Of a stretch of DNA of 64,000 nucleotides, positions 11,811 to 23,562 are shown one piece after another. The translations under genes and the position numbers were made by a program. Location of the stretch: positions 1,150,492 to 1,214,491 of the forward strand of contig SIJG01000012.1 in the NCBI GenBank assembly GCA_023374025.1, given 5' to 3'. Numbering within the stretch: position 1 is the stretch's first letter; each line of letters starts with the position of its first letter. The notes under the pieces were generated by a model. That model was not told where the DNA came from, did not search any database, and saw only the letters and a list, made by a program, of their open reading frames with translations. This DNA comes from Heterodera schachtii. Its lineage: Eukaryota; Nematoda; Chromadorea; Rhabditida; Heteroderidae.

Positions 11811-13429
11811 ATTTGTGGATAATTTGTCCATCAAACAGTGATCAGAAAAAAAAATTTGCTTTCCCAGAGATGAACGGAAGTGGCAAAAGTGGAATAAATT
11901 AAAAACGATTAGACAAAAATAATTTATGTACTATACGAATTAAAAAAATTTAATTAATGAAAGTTTTCAATCAACGTAAAAGTGCTCAAATTGAAACTAA
12001 GAAATTAAAAATGCTTTACTTTGTCCTCCTTATTTATTAGGATTTGGAGATCCAAATCTTAGGAATTTGTACATCATATTGACTTGGGTTCACTCGCTTG
12101 TCAAGAAAACCCGTTGGGATGGAATGCCAAAATTTTTTAAAAAAATTTCAATATTAAATAATTCTTTCAAAATTTTATTCAGCAACCTTTAGCTGGATTT
12201 GTAGGAAAACCCAAAACATTCCGGAGCTCATGTTTTGAGTTCAATGTGTTTAGGGGAGGTCAGAACTCAAAAAGCATGCGTGATCCGCCAGCAGTTGACT
12301 TGGTATCATTAGAAAGCTCTAGAATGCTCCTCCTCTTTAAAAAAATTATAAAAATAACTTATGGTCATTTAAACCATTTAAGCGCTTTTGCCGAATAGTT
12401 TTAGACGGTTTTCTCGTTTTTAGCACCTAAGAAAACCTATAAAAGTGATTTTATGCAACTCTGAGTCTGGGACCAATAATTAATATTCAAGCTTTATTTA
12501 AATGGTTATTTTTATTAAATAATTTTTTGTAAAATTTCACCAAAAAATTTTTCTCTTTTTTTATTAACTTGGTTAAGACACCGATGGAAGTGGGTACTCA
12601 CATAGTGAGCACATGCCTTAATTTATAAATTTAGTGCCTAATTAGTGCTTAATATCATTTTATATGCTAATATTTCCGCTTACTACTCATCTTGATCTGA
12701 CCGCCTCTAGCAATTATTTTGAGTTAATTTCGTCAAAAAATTTTTAGAAATTAAAAAAATCAGTTTTCAGAAAAACACTAAATTCATTAGAAAAGACATG
12801 ACGAATTTTGTAAATTTTACTTATAAAAATTAAATGATTTTTTCTATTGTATTTTTGTGTAATTATTTTCAATATATGAGGCAGATCATCGCAATATTAT
12901 TTTCATTCGTTTATACATTCCCAAGAGCAAATGTCTTTTTATCGGACGACCTTTCGGAGTTGTTTTGAAAGAATTTCGTCCAGTCCAAAATTTTTTATAA
13001 ATTTTCCAAAAAATCAAGTTTCAGAAAAAATTATTGTAATATTAAATTAACAAATTCATTTGAAACAGATAGGATAAAATTTGAGGATAAAATTAACTCA
13101 TTTTTTCAAATTTTTATGTAAATAATTATTGTCTTTCAAAATATGAGCATTTCATAAACCGCAAAACATTTTAAATCATTTTTATTAATTTATACATTCC
13201 CAAGAGAAAATGTCTTTTTAGAGCACTTTGTTTGTTGTGGAGCTTCCTAACTTTATTCACATTCAAAAAATCAACAATATATAAATTTAAAAAAAGAGGT
13301 GAGAATTTCGAACAAATTGTGAACGTGAAACGAATAAACACGGCAAAAAAATGAAAAAATTAATCAATATGAATATAAAAATAATATTTGAGTATATGTG
13401 GTTCATATGCCATTTCAAATTTATCCACG
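11811..13429. other. intergenic DNA, partly duplicated
   Basis: No gene supported. 13140-13429 matches 32040-32350 and holds the 3' flank of gene W. CCCAAGAG(C/A)AAATGTCTTTTTA recurs at about 12921 and 13198, and as a related form near 32109, so there is a local repeat. The rest is AT-rich. Confidence 0.45.
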
Positions 13430-14482
13430 TTAAACCAGGCTTGAGCAGCAACAACCTGCAATGTGTGGGAAGCTAATTCAAAAATATAATCCTTTTTGAA
13501 TTTAATCCTGAAAAATCCGGCATCACAAATGCCGACTACTTTACCCAGATTAAAAGACCAAGCAAAAGGAATGTTTTTTACAATGATTAAGATTAAAAAA
13601 AACTAATGATTGGAAACGGTTCAAAAAAAATTTTACGAACTTAATCAAATTTTCATTTGGCGTTTTTTGACACGTAAAAAAAGGGGGGCATAAATTATTT
13701 AACAATTTTCTTATGACGTAAAAGCTTTTTTTTAAATTAAACCCTACCGTTTGCATTGATTTTTAAAAATTAAATTACCTATGTAAATGCTTCCACCGTA
13801 AATGGCCAAGGTAGAACTCAAGCAAAAAGCGGTGGCTGAGTCAGGCGAAGCAGTGCTGTTCAGTTCGAAATCCGTGATGGCATTTGGCATATCGGTCTCG
13901 TACGTTTCGTTTAAACGTCCTGCAACAGGTCCGATCAATTCAGTCCATCACAACCCATATCCGTCTGATTCGGATTTCATAACAAAGTTATAGTTTTATA
14001 AATTAGGACTTGATCATTTCCTAGTTTGTTAAAGGTTCAGGTTTTAATTAACCGGAAATTCTTGAAAAATATGAAAAATAACGGCCTATTTCATTAATAA
14101 TAATTGATCATGATAATTAAAACTTTTTCTACTTATTTCTTTCCAAATTCAAAGAATTAAATATAATTGTTTTTTGATAATTAATTAAAATGAATAATTT
14201 ATTTTGATAACCAGATAAAAAAGGATATTTTACTACTAACTGTTTGCTTCAAACTCCAATTGGACATCTCAATCAGCAGATTGGCTTTCTGATGAAAATG
14301 ATTAAACACATAATTAGGTTGGGTCTATTGTCTCGACTCACTTTGGGCGAGCAAACGATTTCGTAGTCAGTTGTACAGCATGGGATGCGCGAGTAGCCAA
14401 CACGAAACACACAGATTTTTGACCAAGTTTGTGCAGTTTTCCATTTTCCATGTTCAGCAGCAGATCCATCCATGTATGGCTT
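13430..14482 (-). pseudogene. gene W: Cys-containing secreted-type protein, frameshifted
   Basis: Exons 14342-14482, 13779-13964 and 13430-13455. The first encodes KPYMDGSAAEHGKWKTAQ, ICVFRVGYSRIPCCTTDYEI and VCSPK, ending at a GTGAGT donor. The second opens TDMGCDG, hits a stop, and continues one base out of frame as ELIGPVAGRLNETYETDMPN to STLAIYGGSIYI. The last exon gives CCCSSLV and a stop. No 5' exon was found; a MITE lies at 14617-14940 just upstream. The 32.0-32.6 kb copy keeps only the last exon and flank. The frameshift near 13945 may be real decay or an assembly error. Confidence 0.45.
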
Positions 14483-14616
14483 CTAAGAAAGCAAAAAATA
14501 AATAAAAGAATTGGATGAGCCGAAGATTATCAATTAGGACGAGTGTTTGTATGGACAAAAAAAAAACAAAACAAAATAAATATGGACATAAAGAATGGTC
14601 TAAATCGTCTCATAAT

Positions 14617-14940
14617 TAGGGATTACATTTTTAAGCTCTAAAAACTGCCAAAATAGGTAGGCTCTAGACTCTAAAAACCCCAAAATAGGCACTAAAAATG
14701 GAAAATAGGCACTAAAAACCTTATTTTTAAGGGTGTAAAATGACAGATTTTATTCAAAAAAGAAACAAAATTAGGCCAAACCAGTATTTAGATAAATATT
14801 TTTAAAATCACAAATTTTTGTTAATAAATAAATAAATTTGGAGAAGAATTTTTGAAAATTTTTTCATTTCTTAGGGGTGTATTTTTGAAAATTTTCGAGT
14901 CGATCAAAAAATAGGACTTTGCCTAAAAATGTAATCCCTA
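14617..14940. mobile_element. MITE with 17-bp TIRs and 8-bp TSD CTCATAAT
   Basis: TAGGGATTACATTTTTA at the left end is perfectly inverted at the right end (14924-14940). CTCATAAT flanks both sides (14609-14616, 14941-14948). The interior repeats AATAGGCACTAAAAA. At 324 bp without coding capacity it is non-autonomous; the 8-bp duplication suggests hAT. Confidence 0.85.
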
Positions 14941-15210
14941 CTCATAATTGTGCATGAAAAATCCAAGAATTGGCCAAATTGTATGGACCAATACTTGAAC
15001 TATAAACTGCAAAAATTACTGAACCCAACAAAAAATATCATTTGTAAAATTAAATTTACTTAAATAAAATAAATTATTGGCCAAAATGTATATTTTAAAA
15101 AATTGGAACGCACATTTTACATTTGTTTTTTAATTTCAAAAATTGATCCAAAAATGTAAATTATATAAACTCTCACCCTTTGTTATGCTATTTTGCCGCC
15201 TCCTCCAATA

Positions 15211-16248
15211 TCAAAAGTGATTTTCAGTGTGTTTGTTTGGGCATAGACTGTAAGCGAATTAAAAAATTATTTTAAAATAAGAATTATTTAAAATTTTTTA
15301 AAAAATAATAATATTCTAACTTTTTTATAGACGTCAGAAGTTCTTCAATTAATGGGAAATCAATGTGTTCCGTCTTTATAGAGAAAATTGGTTAATTTGA
15401 AAAAATGATAAAAAAATAAAATAGTCATACCACATTGTGTCTTGTTGATAGAAGCATCGTCGTTCTGCATGAAAAAATTCATGGGTGCCTAAAATAATTA
15501 AACTGTAATTTGTATTATTTAATTGAGTACCAAAGATTTGTAAGGACCGGTGAAGCATTCTAATCATAAAATAATTAAACAATAATTTGCATTATTTAAT
15601 TGGGTTACCAAAAATTTGTGAGGTCCGATGAAGCATTCCAAAAATTTTTACGCTAAATTATTTTAATAATATTATTTTCTATCGAATTATTAACAAAATA
15701 GCATACGCATCCAAGAATGATGGGTTGTTAAAACATCTAATCGCTAAACAATTTTCATTTATTTTGGGAGCATCTGTTATTAATTCGGTTATTGTATTGC
15801 TACCATGCCATAGTATTTGTTTAAAGCCCGATTTGATATGGGTCTACTACATAAGCCCAAGTAATAATTTAATGTTTTACTTTGTCTGATGGGTGTAATT
15901 GCATCGCGCGCAATTCCAAAATTGGACCTTAAAATAAATATTATATCTCATTTAAGTTAATCAATTTTAATTATTTTGATTAAATAACTAACGTTTTTTC
16001 TATCAATTTGTTTGAAGCCATCTGTGCTTGGCACGGCGCACAGACCACAACGATCTCATCAGTGATGCCAAACAAAAAAAATTACTGATTTTCTCAGTGA
16101 TAAAAAAACAAAATTTTCACTATAAAATTATTATAAAAAAAAAAAAATTTTTTTTTTGACTGTTACTCCAGTAAAATTATTTTGCATTTATTTTTTTATT
16201 AAGCCTACCAAAAAAAAATAAACAAAAAAATCTTTTGTTCATTGTCAT
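15211..16248 (-). CDS. gene Z: 100-aa secreted Cys-rich protein from seven tiny exons
   Basis: Exons 16209-16248, 15993-16054, 15881-15927, 15707-15736, 15531-15559, 15431-15488 and 15211-15247, with every junction in phase (303 nt). It begins MTMNKRFFCLFFFG, a short hydrophobic leader, then RCGLCAVPSTDGFKQIDRKN, VQFWNCARCNYTHQTK, CFNNPSFLD, AMLHRSLQIFG, THEFFHAERRCFYQQDTM and CLCPNKHTENHF. The CxxC-CxxC-C-C-CxC and His spacing is reminiscent of a zinc-binding finger, but no family is recognised. Exons of 29 and 30 nt qualify as micro-exons. The 29-nt exon is repeated at about 15609-15637, without a good acceptor. The exon 2 acceptor (GATGAG) is weak. Confidence 0.5.
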
Positions 16249-16375
16249 CCTAATAATACTATGAAAAGCATTTTCTTCCCAACCAAAAAGCAAAGACTAC
16301 AAAACCCAATTGAATGAAATTTGTTGAAGCCATCCCGTCGCAACCCAAAAACTGATTTTTTATGGCCTAATCCGT

Positions 16376-16605
16376 CTATTTATGCACCTAATTGGCTTCA
16401 AACGATTTGTGAATGGGTGGAGCTAATGGACGTTTATCACAGAAGGAAAAGCCAACCAATACAGAATGGAATCCACTTAAATTGGCTTATATTTCTGTTT
16501 TCGGATGATTAATTTCTCATTTTTCCACCCACAAATGTCCATTTTTTGTTCGCTTTTCTGTTTCCCAGTGCTAAAATATAATGTGTGAATCACTGTTTGC
16601 CCATC
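16376..16605 (-). promoter_or_regulatory. promoter region of gene Z, shared motifs with CGW genes
   Basis: GCATAAATAG (minus strand) at 16376-16385 and TGAATCACTGTTTGCCCATC at about 16586-16605 match the boxes upstream of both CGW genes. The block aligns with 34210-34680, where the downstream gene has decayed. Confidence 0.5.
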
Positions 16606-18879
16606 TCCAGTGCCCAGAGTTGATCGGAAATGGGCAAAAAATTAATTGACAATTCAGCTAATTGTACGAATGGAAATTGAATGGATAGATTAAATCATAA
16701 AGTAATCGTCGTTTAAATTATGAAGACAATTAATTAAAGAGAAAATTATAGCAAAATTTAAAAGGAATAAAAATTGCAAATTTAAGGATGAGGTTGGGAA
16801 TGAAAAAAGTGCCCTCTTAAGAATTATCTTCATCACAAAAATAGCTTTTGATTTGGGAAAATCTTAAAAAAAAAAACACAATTCTCCAATGAAATTGTGA
16901 AACATTTTCCGATTTTAAATTGTCCAAAGATTTTTATATTAAATGTATTGTTTTTATATCTGTAAAATTGAATCGAATGGTTTATTTGTTAACAGGTTTT
17001 GCCAAAATATAGAATTGAAATTTGACGGAATGTTTGAAAAAACAGTCATTTCTACATTAGTGAAGTTTTTTGAAAACTGATGGTTCATAGACGATACAAA
17101 ATTTTTGCGTAATTGATCAGCAAAATTATGATTTTTAGTGACGAAAAATCTCGAAATATTTAAATAAAATAGTGAGGAAAAATGCTAAAACAGTGACAAA
17201 ATGTGACTTTTTTGTGCCTATTTTACCCTTTGCGCGGAAATTTTTCAAAAAAACAACCATTTTAAAAATTTATTTACATATTTGGTAAATATTTTTTACA
17301 TACTGAGGTATACTACTTTTTGTACATATTTTGCCAGACCTATTAATCAGGAATGAGAAAAAGAAAAAAATTTTCAAAAATTTTTACGGTTGAAGAAAAA
17401 ATCTTTTGCCCCCCCCCCCGGCCGCTTTTCCCCTCAATTTTTGCTTCTTCCATCGGTTGGCCGCCCTCAATTGAATCATCAAAACATGAATACCAACGTC
17501 GCCATGCTTTCAACAATCGCTGTTTTCCAAGCATTTCGATTTTTCGGAATACAAAACAGAGAAATTTCGCAATACAAAACAGAGAAATGATCAATTGGCT
17601 CTCCCATATAAGTCACTTTTGGGTAGGAAAAGCCCCATCCGCACAAGTTTTTCAATTTTTTAATCTTCATGTTTCTTTTTGTCCATTATTCAGCAAATCA
17701 TTTTTGCCCATTTTGGCACTAACTATACGCCACTCAAATCCCCAAGTTTTTTTTGGCTCCCAAATTTGTGCCCGAATGACCACAATTTTAGTCCAAATGT
17801 TTGAGCCTCGTATTTTAATACCAACAAACATTTTTTGAGGAAAAGCCGGTCATTGAAAAGGTGGTAATTAAAAATTAAAATATTTGAATTATTTTCCTAA
17901 AATTTAGAATGAATCCTTCCCTACCGCAGTAAGTAATTAAAATAATAATGAAAAATACATTTATTAAACTTTTACTTTGGCTGGTACTCATCCTGCGCCG
18001 CCGATGTAGGATTTTAAAATTAAATTTTTTTTGGCATTTTTGGGGAATCCAACTCATGCATATCCACCAACTCATGCATATCCACAATTTATAGTGGAAT
18101 AAAATAAATTAATTATGCCTTTTTACAACTACATATGTTCCCGATACTTTTCGATTATGTATGAACAGGGCTAAAATTTTATTTAAAAGCTACAAAGGAG
18201 CGCGTGGAGTAAGAAACGACCTTTTCAATCGCATTTAAAAGCTAAACAGAGAATTTTTAATCGTTCGGCCTCCAAATATGAATAAATTATCTCAATTAAG
18301 AAACACACTTTTAATTGCTCTTGACCAAATCTGCTAAGGTGAAAAAGAAGAAGCAGCCTTTTTCAAGGAAAAAATATTAGCGCTGTCGGTTGTTGCCTTT
18401 TTCAACTGAACGTGGTGAGCCGAAGCTACACTATTCAAATTCTATCCTCTTTTTTTAAAAATATCTAGTAATAATTAATAATTTTTCACATTGCGTTTAA
18501 TTTTTTAATATTGGTTTGTCTTCGATTTCTGAGATAAATGCTCGAGTTCGTAATTTACACAAAATTCGTAATACAAAGAAGCTGTTATACATTTTTGAAT
18601 AAAATTAAAAATGGAAAAAGAAAAACCCCGAACCATTATTAAATAGGTGCAGTCTTTTCAAATTCAAAATAGTCAAATTGAATTTTAAGAAAAATTTTTA
18701 ATTGCTTTTGACGAGATTTGGCGAATTCACTTAGCATTTACCCGCAACACACCGCGAAAGATCCGTTGGAAAAACATATAGGTATAAAAAAAATGAATAC
18801 ATAATTAATCAAAATTACGGAAAATTAAACATTTTCCAATTCTAACGAAAAAATTGAGTTTTTTGGTCGTTTTACGAGC
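16606..18879. other. intergenic DNA without a supported gene
   Basis: 17353-17838 on the plus strand stays open for 161 codons, but its translation is low-complexity and Phe/Ile/Pro-rich with no domain or splice context. A 22-bp unit (AATACAAAACAGAGAAAT core) is repeated at 17548-17589, and AACTCATGCATATCCAC is repeated at about 18050-18085. TACATATTTTGCCAGACCTATT near 17321 resembles an inverted copy of the sequence at 2957. Confidence 0.4.
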
Positions 18880-18990
18880 TCAGTCGACCGGAGAGGAGGT
18901 AGAAATGTTATGATTGCCCTCATTATCAACATCATCAGCACCAGTAACAGTTGTACTTTTTTTGGTCCACGAGATGACACGAGAAGAGTC
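18880..18990 (-). CDS. second copy of the EDC3-like terminal exon
   Basis: After a TTAAG acceptor this exon reads DSSRVISWTKKSTTVTGADD, then VDNEGNHNISTSSPVD and a stop. The first 22 codons match the terminal exon at 19660-19728 almost exactly, where the frame ends right after GADDVD. The two could be alternative last exons of the EDC3-like gene B, or one may be a relic of local duplication (about 18924-19020 versus 19663-19760). Confidence 0.45.
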   Translation of the reverse strand, partial: DSSRVISWTKKSTTVTGADDVDNEGNHNISTSSPVD

Positions 18991-19659
18991 CTTAAGCGCA
19001 ATGAATGGACGGAGTAGAAAAGTATAGGATTATTTATATTAGAGACCGGATGGGCTCACTGGTATTGAAATCGAGCTTTTTTCTCAAACTAAAAAATTCT
19101 CAATGAAAAATTTGAAAAAAAAATTCTCAAAAATATTCATGTGAACGAATATTAATGCTTGTTAATATTAATCCCGATTCTTTTAAAGAAAGTTATTATG
19201 AAAAGCCCGTTCGGCAGCTCAGTTGGCAAAAACGGGCTGTTTGGCATGCCATTGCCCGCCGCCGGCGTTTTCTTCATTAAATTGTAAGAAAATTTTCGAG
19301 TATTTTGGACTTAATATCCAAAGTATTTCATTAAGAAATTGTCGAGTTAGTGAAAAAGGCACGCACGCTCATGCTGGTATTAACAATGCTAAAAATCTGC
19401 AGATAATTCACTTATCTGCAGATAAATCCATATTAACAATGCTAAGGGCTAGGTATCCGTATTAACAATTCAGTTTTCTTTTGAAATTATCCTTAGCCGT
19501 AGCGCTAGCGCGACTCGGTATTAACAATGCTAGAGATAGGGTAGCGGATAGGCAGGCTGCGGATAAAATCCCCTAGCCTCCTCCCGATGGGCTTAGTTGG
19601 TAATACTACACGTAACAAAAGCAAATAATTTAATGGATTAAATACTTATATGCACGAAA

Positions 19660-22600
19660 TTAATCAACATCATCAGCACCAGTAACAGTTGTACTTTTTT
19701 TGGTCCACGAGATGACACGAGAAGAGTCCTTAAGCGGCAATGAACGGATGGAGCAGAAGCAAACGACAATTTACACGGGTCGATGGCCGTTCGTAGAATG
19801 GCGTTTCGTACAATTTCAAATGGGAATGGCCATAATTTTTTTTTTGTTCGTCAGTTAATTTCTTCAAAAAACTATAAATCATAACTTTTTGGTGAGATGA
19901 TTAATCGCTTAGCTTCTGCTTAATTATAGCTTCTAAACACGTAGAGCTTTCAAATGATACCAAATTTGAAGAAATTAACTGTCGAACAAAAAAACTTATG
20001 GCCATTCCCATTTGAATTTGTACGAAACGCCATTGTAAGAACTGCCTTGACACCAATTTACACTACCTGAAGAACATTCTCATCATTGCGATAGTTCCGA
20101 GAACAGTCGCCGGCCGAGTCAAGTCCATGGAAAACGGGTTCAGTTTCTCGGTAGAATTCCTATGTTTTAAAAAAAAATGTATAAAGCTGTTAGGTAAACG
20201 CAAAAATCGAGGTCGAACCGAAAAATTGCAAATATTTTTGACTTTATTCAGTCCAGGAATATTTTATGTCTTTTTAAGTGATTTTGAATAGTTTAAGACC
20301 CAAATTTTCGAATTTGACTGTATATTTTTTTATTAATTATTTTTTGACTAAATCTTTTAACCCGACTTTTGCGGCTCCGACATTTGCGCCTATGTCCAAA
20401 ATAAGAATCAAAGTTGAATTTTTCCAAGCCCTGATAGCATAAACAGCATTAAAAGTAAGAAAACCCGGTTTTATGGTTCATTAGGACCAAATCTGGTTGT
20501 TGAAATTTTTCAAAAATCCATTGACGATCAAATGATCGGATACAATCACGTTCAATCGCTTTATTTAAAGCTGTTTAGGTGATCAGGGATTGTAAAAAAC
20601 TTAATTTTTTTGAACCCGATTTTGGACAAATGCGCAAATGTCCGAAGCGCAAATGTCGGGACATAATTTAAGCAAATAAATCATGCAATGATCATCGTAT
20701 TTTATTGCACTTTGAAGGGTTAATTCTAATCTTAAAACTGAATAAGTATACAATTATTTACTAACAGCTTTGTCAAAAAGCGCCAGATTTCCATCAAAAT
20801 CGAAGTCCGTTTCCATGTTTGGGTCCAATGGGTCCCCCATAATTAACTCTGCATTGCGATCAGTAGTGTAACTTCGATATCCATTCAAACAATCAACAGC
20901 AGGCATTCCAGTCGGACCTTGAACAAAAAAAAACATATTCTTAAACACTGATTTAAATTTGAATTCATTTAAAATCCAGGCATTTTTTCCCTATTTTTTT
21001 AAATTTTGAACATTCAACCCAAAATATATTAAAGAATTTTTTGTTTCGTTTACATTTCAGTGTTGGAAAAGCTTAGAAAGTAATTTTTTGAAAACCATCA
21101 ATGTTTTTTTTTGGACAAAATGTGAAGTAACAAATATAATTTATGAGTCCAGTCGACTTTTATGAGTCCAATGTTCAGTTTATTTTGCCATAACTCTTTA
21201 ACTTGGCCAATACCTACATTTTTAGTATTAAACTTAATCTTAAGTCTATAGAATTTTCGAGTATACCAAAATTATGGGCCCAACAATAATTTTTGAATAT
21301 ACTCGACAAAACTTGCGTTCTTAGATTTAGGAATTCCCGGGACTTTAAGCTTTTGTTTGATCCCAAGAAATAGGTATTGACGAAGTAAGCAAAAAAAAAA
21401 ATGTCCAAAGAAACTGAAGATTGGATGGACTCTCATAAAGTGCACTAGAGCCAACATCCAACCACATTCATTCACCATGAATATTTCGACGATGGTTGTT
21501 GAGTTGAAGTCGCATGGGAACTGCCTGCTGTTGTTCCCGGCTGAACAGCTTGAAGTCGCCAAACGTTTGGTGATTCAGTGGTGCACTGGTAGAAGTTGTG
21601 GCAGCAATTGGAGAAAATGTGTTAAGCGGAGAAAGGCGTTTGCGTTTGGTGTGCTCAGAACGGACAGAATCAGCGGGTGAAGGACGACGAATGGATGGCA
21701 AAGACCCAGTGGAATGACGACCATTAATCGGACTGTTTTCAAAATGCACAGGCGAAGGACCCCTAAAAAAGAGTGCAAAAAGGGAAAATGCGGAAAAAGG
21801 GCTCAAGTGCACTTTATGAGTACAAATCAACCGTTTCCGGCCAGGGGCGTATCCAGAAACATTTTTCGGGGGGGGGGGGGCACGACCTGAAGACGACCTT
21901 TTTTTTGGCCGTTTTAAGGCAAAAAAACGTTTAAAAATAGTGGAAAATGGAGGTCCGGCGGTGCCGATAGGCGCCGCTGGGAAAATTTTTTGAAACTTTG
22001 AGTGCTATTTGTTACGAAACTACCTATAAAATTTTTAACTTTTCATTTGAGGGGGGGGGGGGGGGGGGGGGGAGGGGAATTCGAAAAAATTTTCCATAAA
22101 TTATAGAAGAAAGTACTTATGTGTGTGATATTTGATAGTCAGCAATTTATTTTTTAAATCTTCATTAGTCAAATAACAGAATTAATGCCCCTATTTGACT
22201 CATAAAGTAATCAATAAAGTGCACTATAACGTAAAAAGTGTGCCCACCTGACAACTTTAATGTCCTTCATCATTTTGCCCGATATGTCAATAAAAGGAAT
22301 GGACAGAGGGCGCCCGTTTCTAAAATTGCAAATGTTATTTGGAAAAAAGATTAATACAAATTGAATTTAACAATGGAAAAGTGCTTGAATTTTCTGTGAA
22401 AATTTAAAAAAATGGCAGAAATCTTAGGATTTTTTATAATAGTTTTTTGAAAAATTCTTTAAAATTTTTCAGCGAATTTTAAAAAATTTTTGATTTATAA
22501 TAAAATTTCAAAATCCCTGAAAAAATTCTCAAAATTTTTTGCATAAAATTTTCGTAACAAAATTCCTAAGATTTTTTTTCTTGAAAAATTTCTAGGTTTG

Positions 22601-22878
22601 AGAAATTTTTTTTAATTTTTCGGGGGGGGGGGACGAGCTGCTCCCCTTAAATACGGGTTAATCATTTCTATTTTTGAGGTACTATCCGAATTTTGGTGGT
22701 ATGCATTTGACAAAAAAAAAATTAACAGGAATGGCTTTTCCAGACGGACTGACTGCCCTTTGACATCGACGGACATAATTCTGCCTTGGTAAATGTCGGA
22801 TGAGTTTGTCGGATAAACGGAAGCCAAACATCCAACAAAATTTGTTTTGCTCGGCGCATCCGCCGAAACTGTTGGCAT
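19660..22878 (-). CDS. EDC3-like protein B: LSm domain plus FDF motif, no YjeF_N
   Basis: Exons 22727-22878, 22248-22319, 21476-21762, 20766-20917, 20067-20159 and 19660-19728, in phase (825 nt, 274 aa). Residues ~13-75 form an LSm domain: NFVGCLASVYP, IYQGRIMSVDV, VRLEKPFLNGRPLS, DIKVVR. A Ser/Pro-rich linker with KRKRLSP follows, then TDFDFDGNLALFDKA, the FDF motif that in EDC3 contacts the DEAD-box helicase DDX6, then NYRNDENVLQ, close to a conserved EDC3 segment. Family members end in a YjeF_N dimerisation domain of about 200 residues; none is visible here, so the product is about half normal length. The family role is decapping activation in P-bodies. The start ATG (MPTVSADAP) lies 12 codons before the LSm fold. 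Confidence 0.75.
19797..20034. repeat. near-perfect foldback element, 39-bp arms
   Basis: AATGGCGTTTCGTACAA at 19797 is inverted as TTGTACGAAACGCCATT ending at 20034, with 38 of 39 positions pairing across the outer arms (through GGGAATGGCCATAA). A MITE-like hairpin element located in the last intron of EDC3-like gene B. Confidence 0.75.
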
Positions 22879-23562
22879 TGTCGGATTTGGAACGTTTTGC
22901 TGAATGAGCGATACAATGAATTCAGACAAAATAAGCAACAATAACAACAACAACAACAAAAAAACTATTAAAGATATGAGCAATAAAATTTGAATTCTTA
23001 TACCCAACCGGATTAATGGCGTTAATCAAAAAAGCCATCAAATGAATTTTTTTTTCAATAATTATGCTTAAAAGCAACTAAATATTCAATTCGTTATTAA
23101 ATTTTATAGCCCTAAGTGTTTTCGATTAACCTGCAAAATTACAAAAAGTTTCGTTGAGTTTCAAGAAAATTATGAGTAAAATTGTTCAGAAAACCTGGTT
23201 TTGAGTTGCTCGGGTCAATAACTTTTTCGAAACTTAACGATTTTTTTGTGATTTTAAAGGCTAATACAGAATTCATAGTGCTACCAAAATATATCAAATT
23301 TTAAATCATTTTGAGCAAAATTATAAATGATTTTTTCATGAAAAAGTCTTCGAAAATTTTCAGTGATTTTCAAAAAAACTAGTAATTCACATACTAGTAA
23401 AATTTTGTAAAAAGCTAGAAAAATCTTTAGAAATTTTCTTATAAACTTTCTATGCTTGAATTTTTTTAATTTCTCGGGGGGCAACGACACGCCCGGGGGG
23501 GTGGGGAACAAGCTGTTCACAGTAAAGCGTACTGTCGTCTCCCTTTATCCTTGAGGCTTAAT

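Noticed and set aside
17353..17838. 161-codon open frame on the plus strand
   Set aside because: Low-complexity Phe/Ile/Pro-rich translation, no splice signals, no paralogue and a poly-C tract inside it; most likely chance.
21843..22075. A complete hAT element starting CAGGGGCGTATCCAG
   Set aside because: Only the left end with poly-G tracts was found; no matching right end or target duplication.
22612..23007. Extension of EDC3-like B upstream into a Leu-rich membrane-like start
   Set aside because: That stretch is an intron or 5' region with an AAC microsatellite; the ATG at 22878 gives the natural EDC3-like N-terminus.
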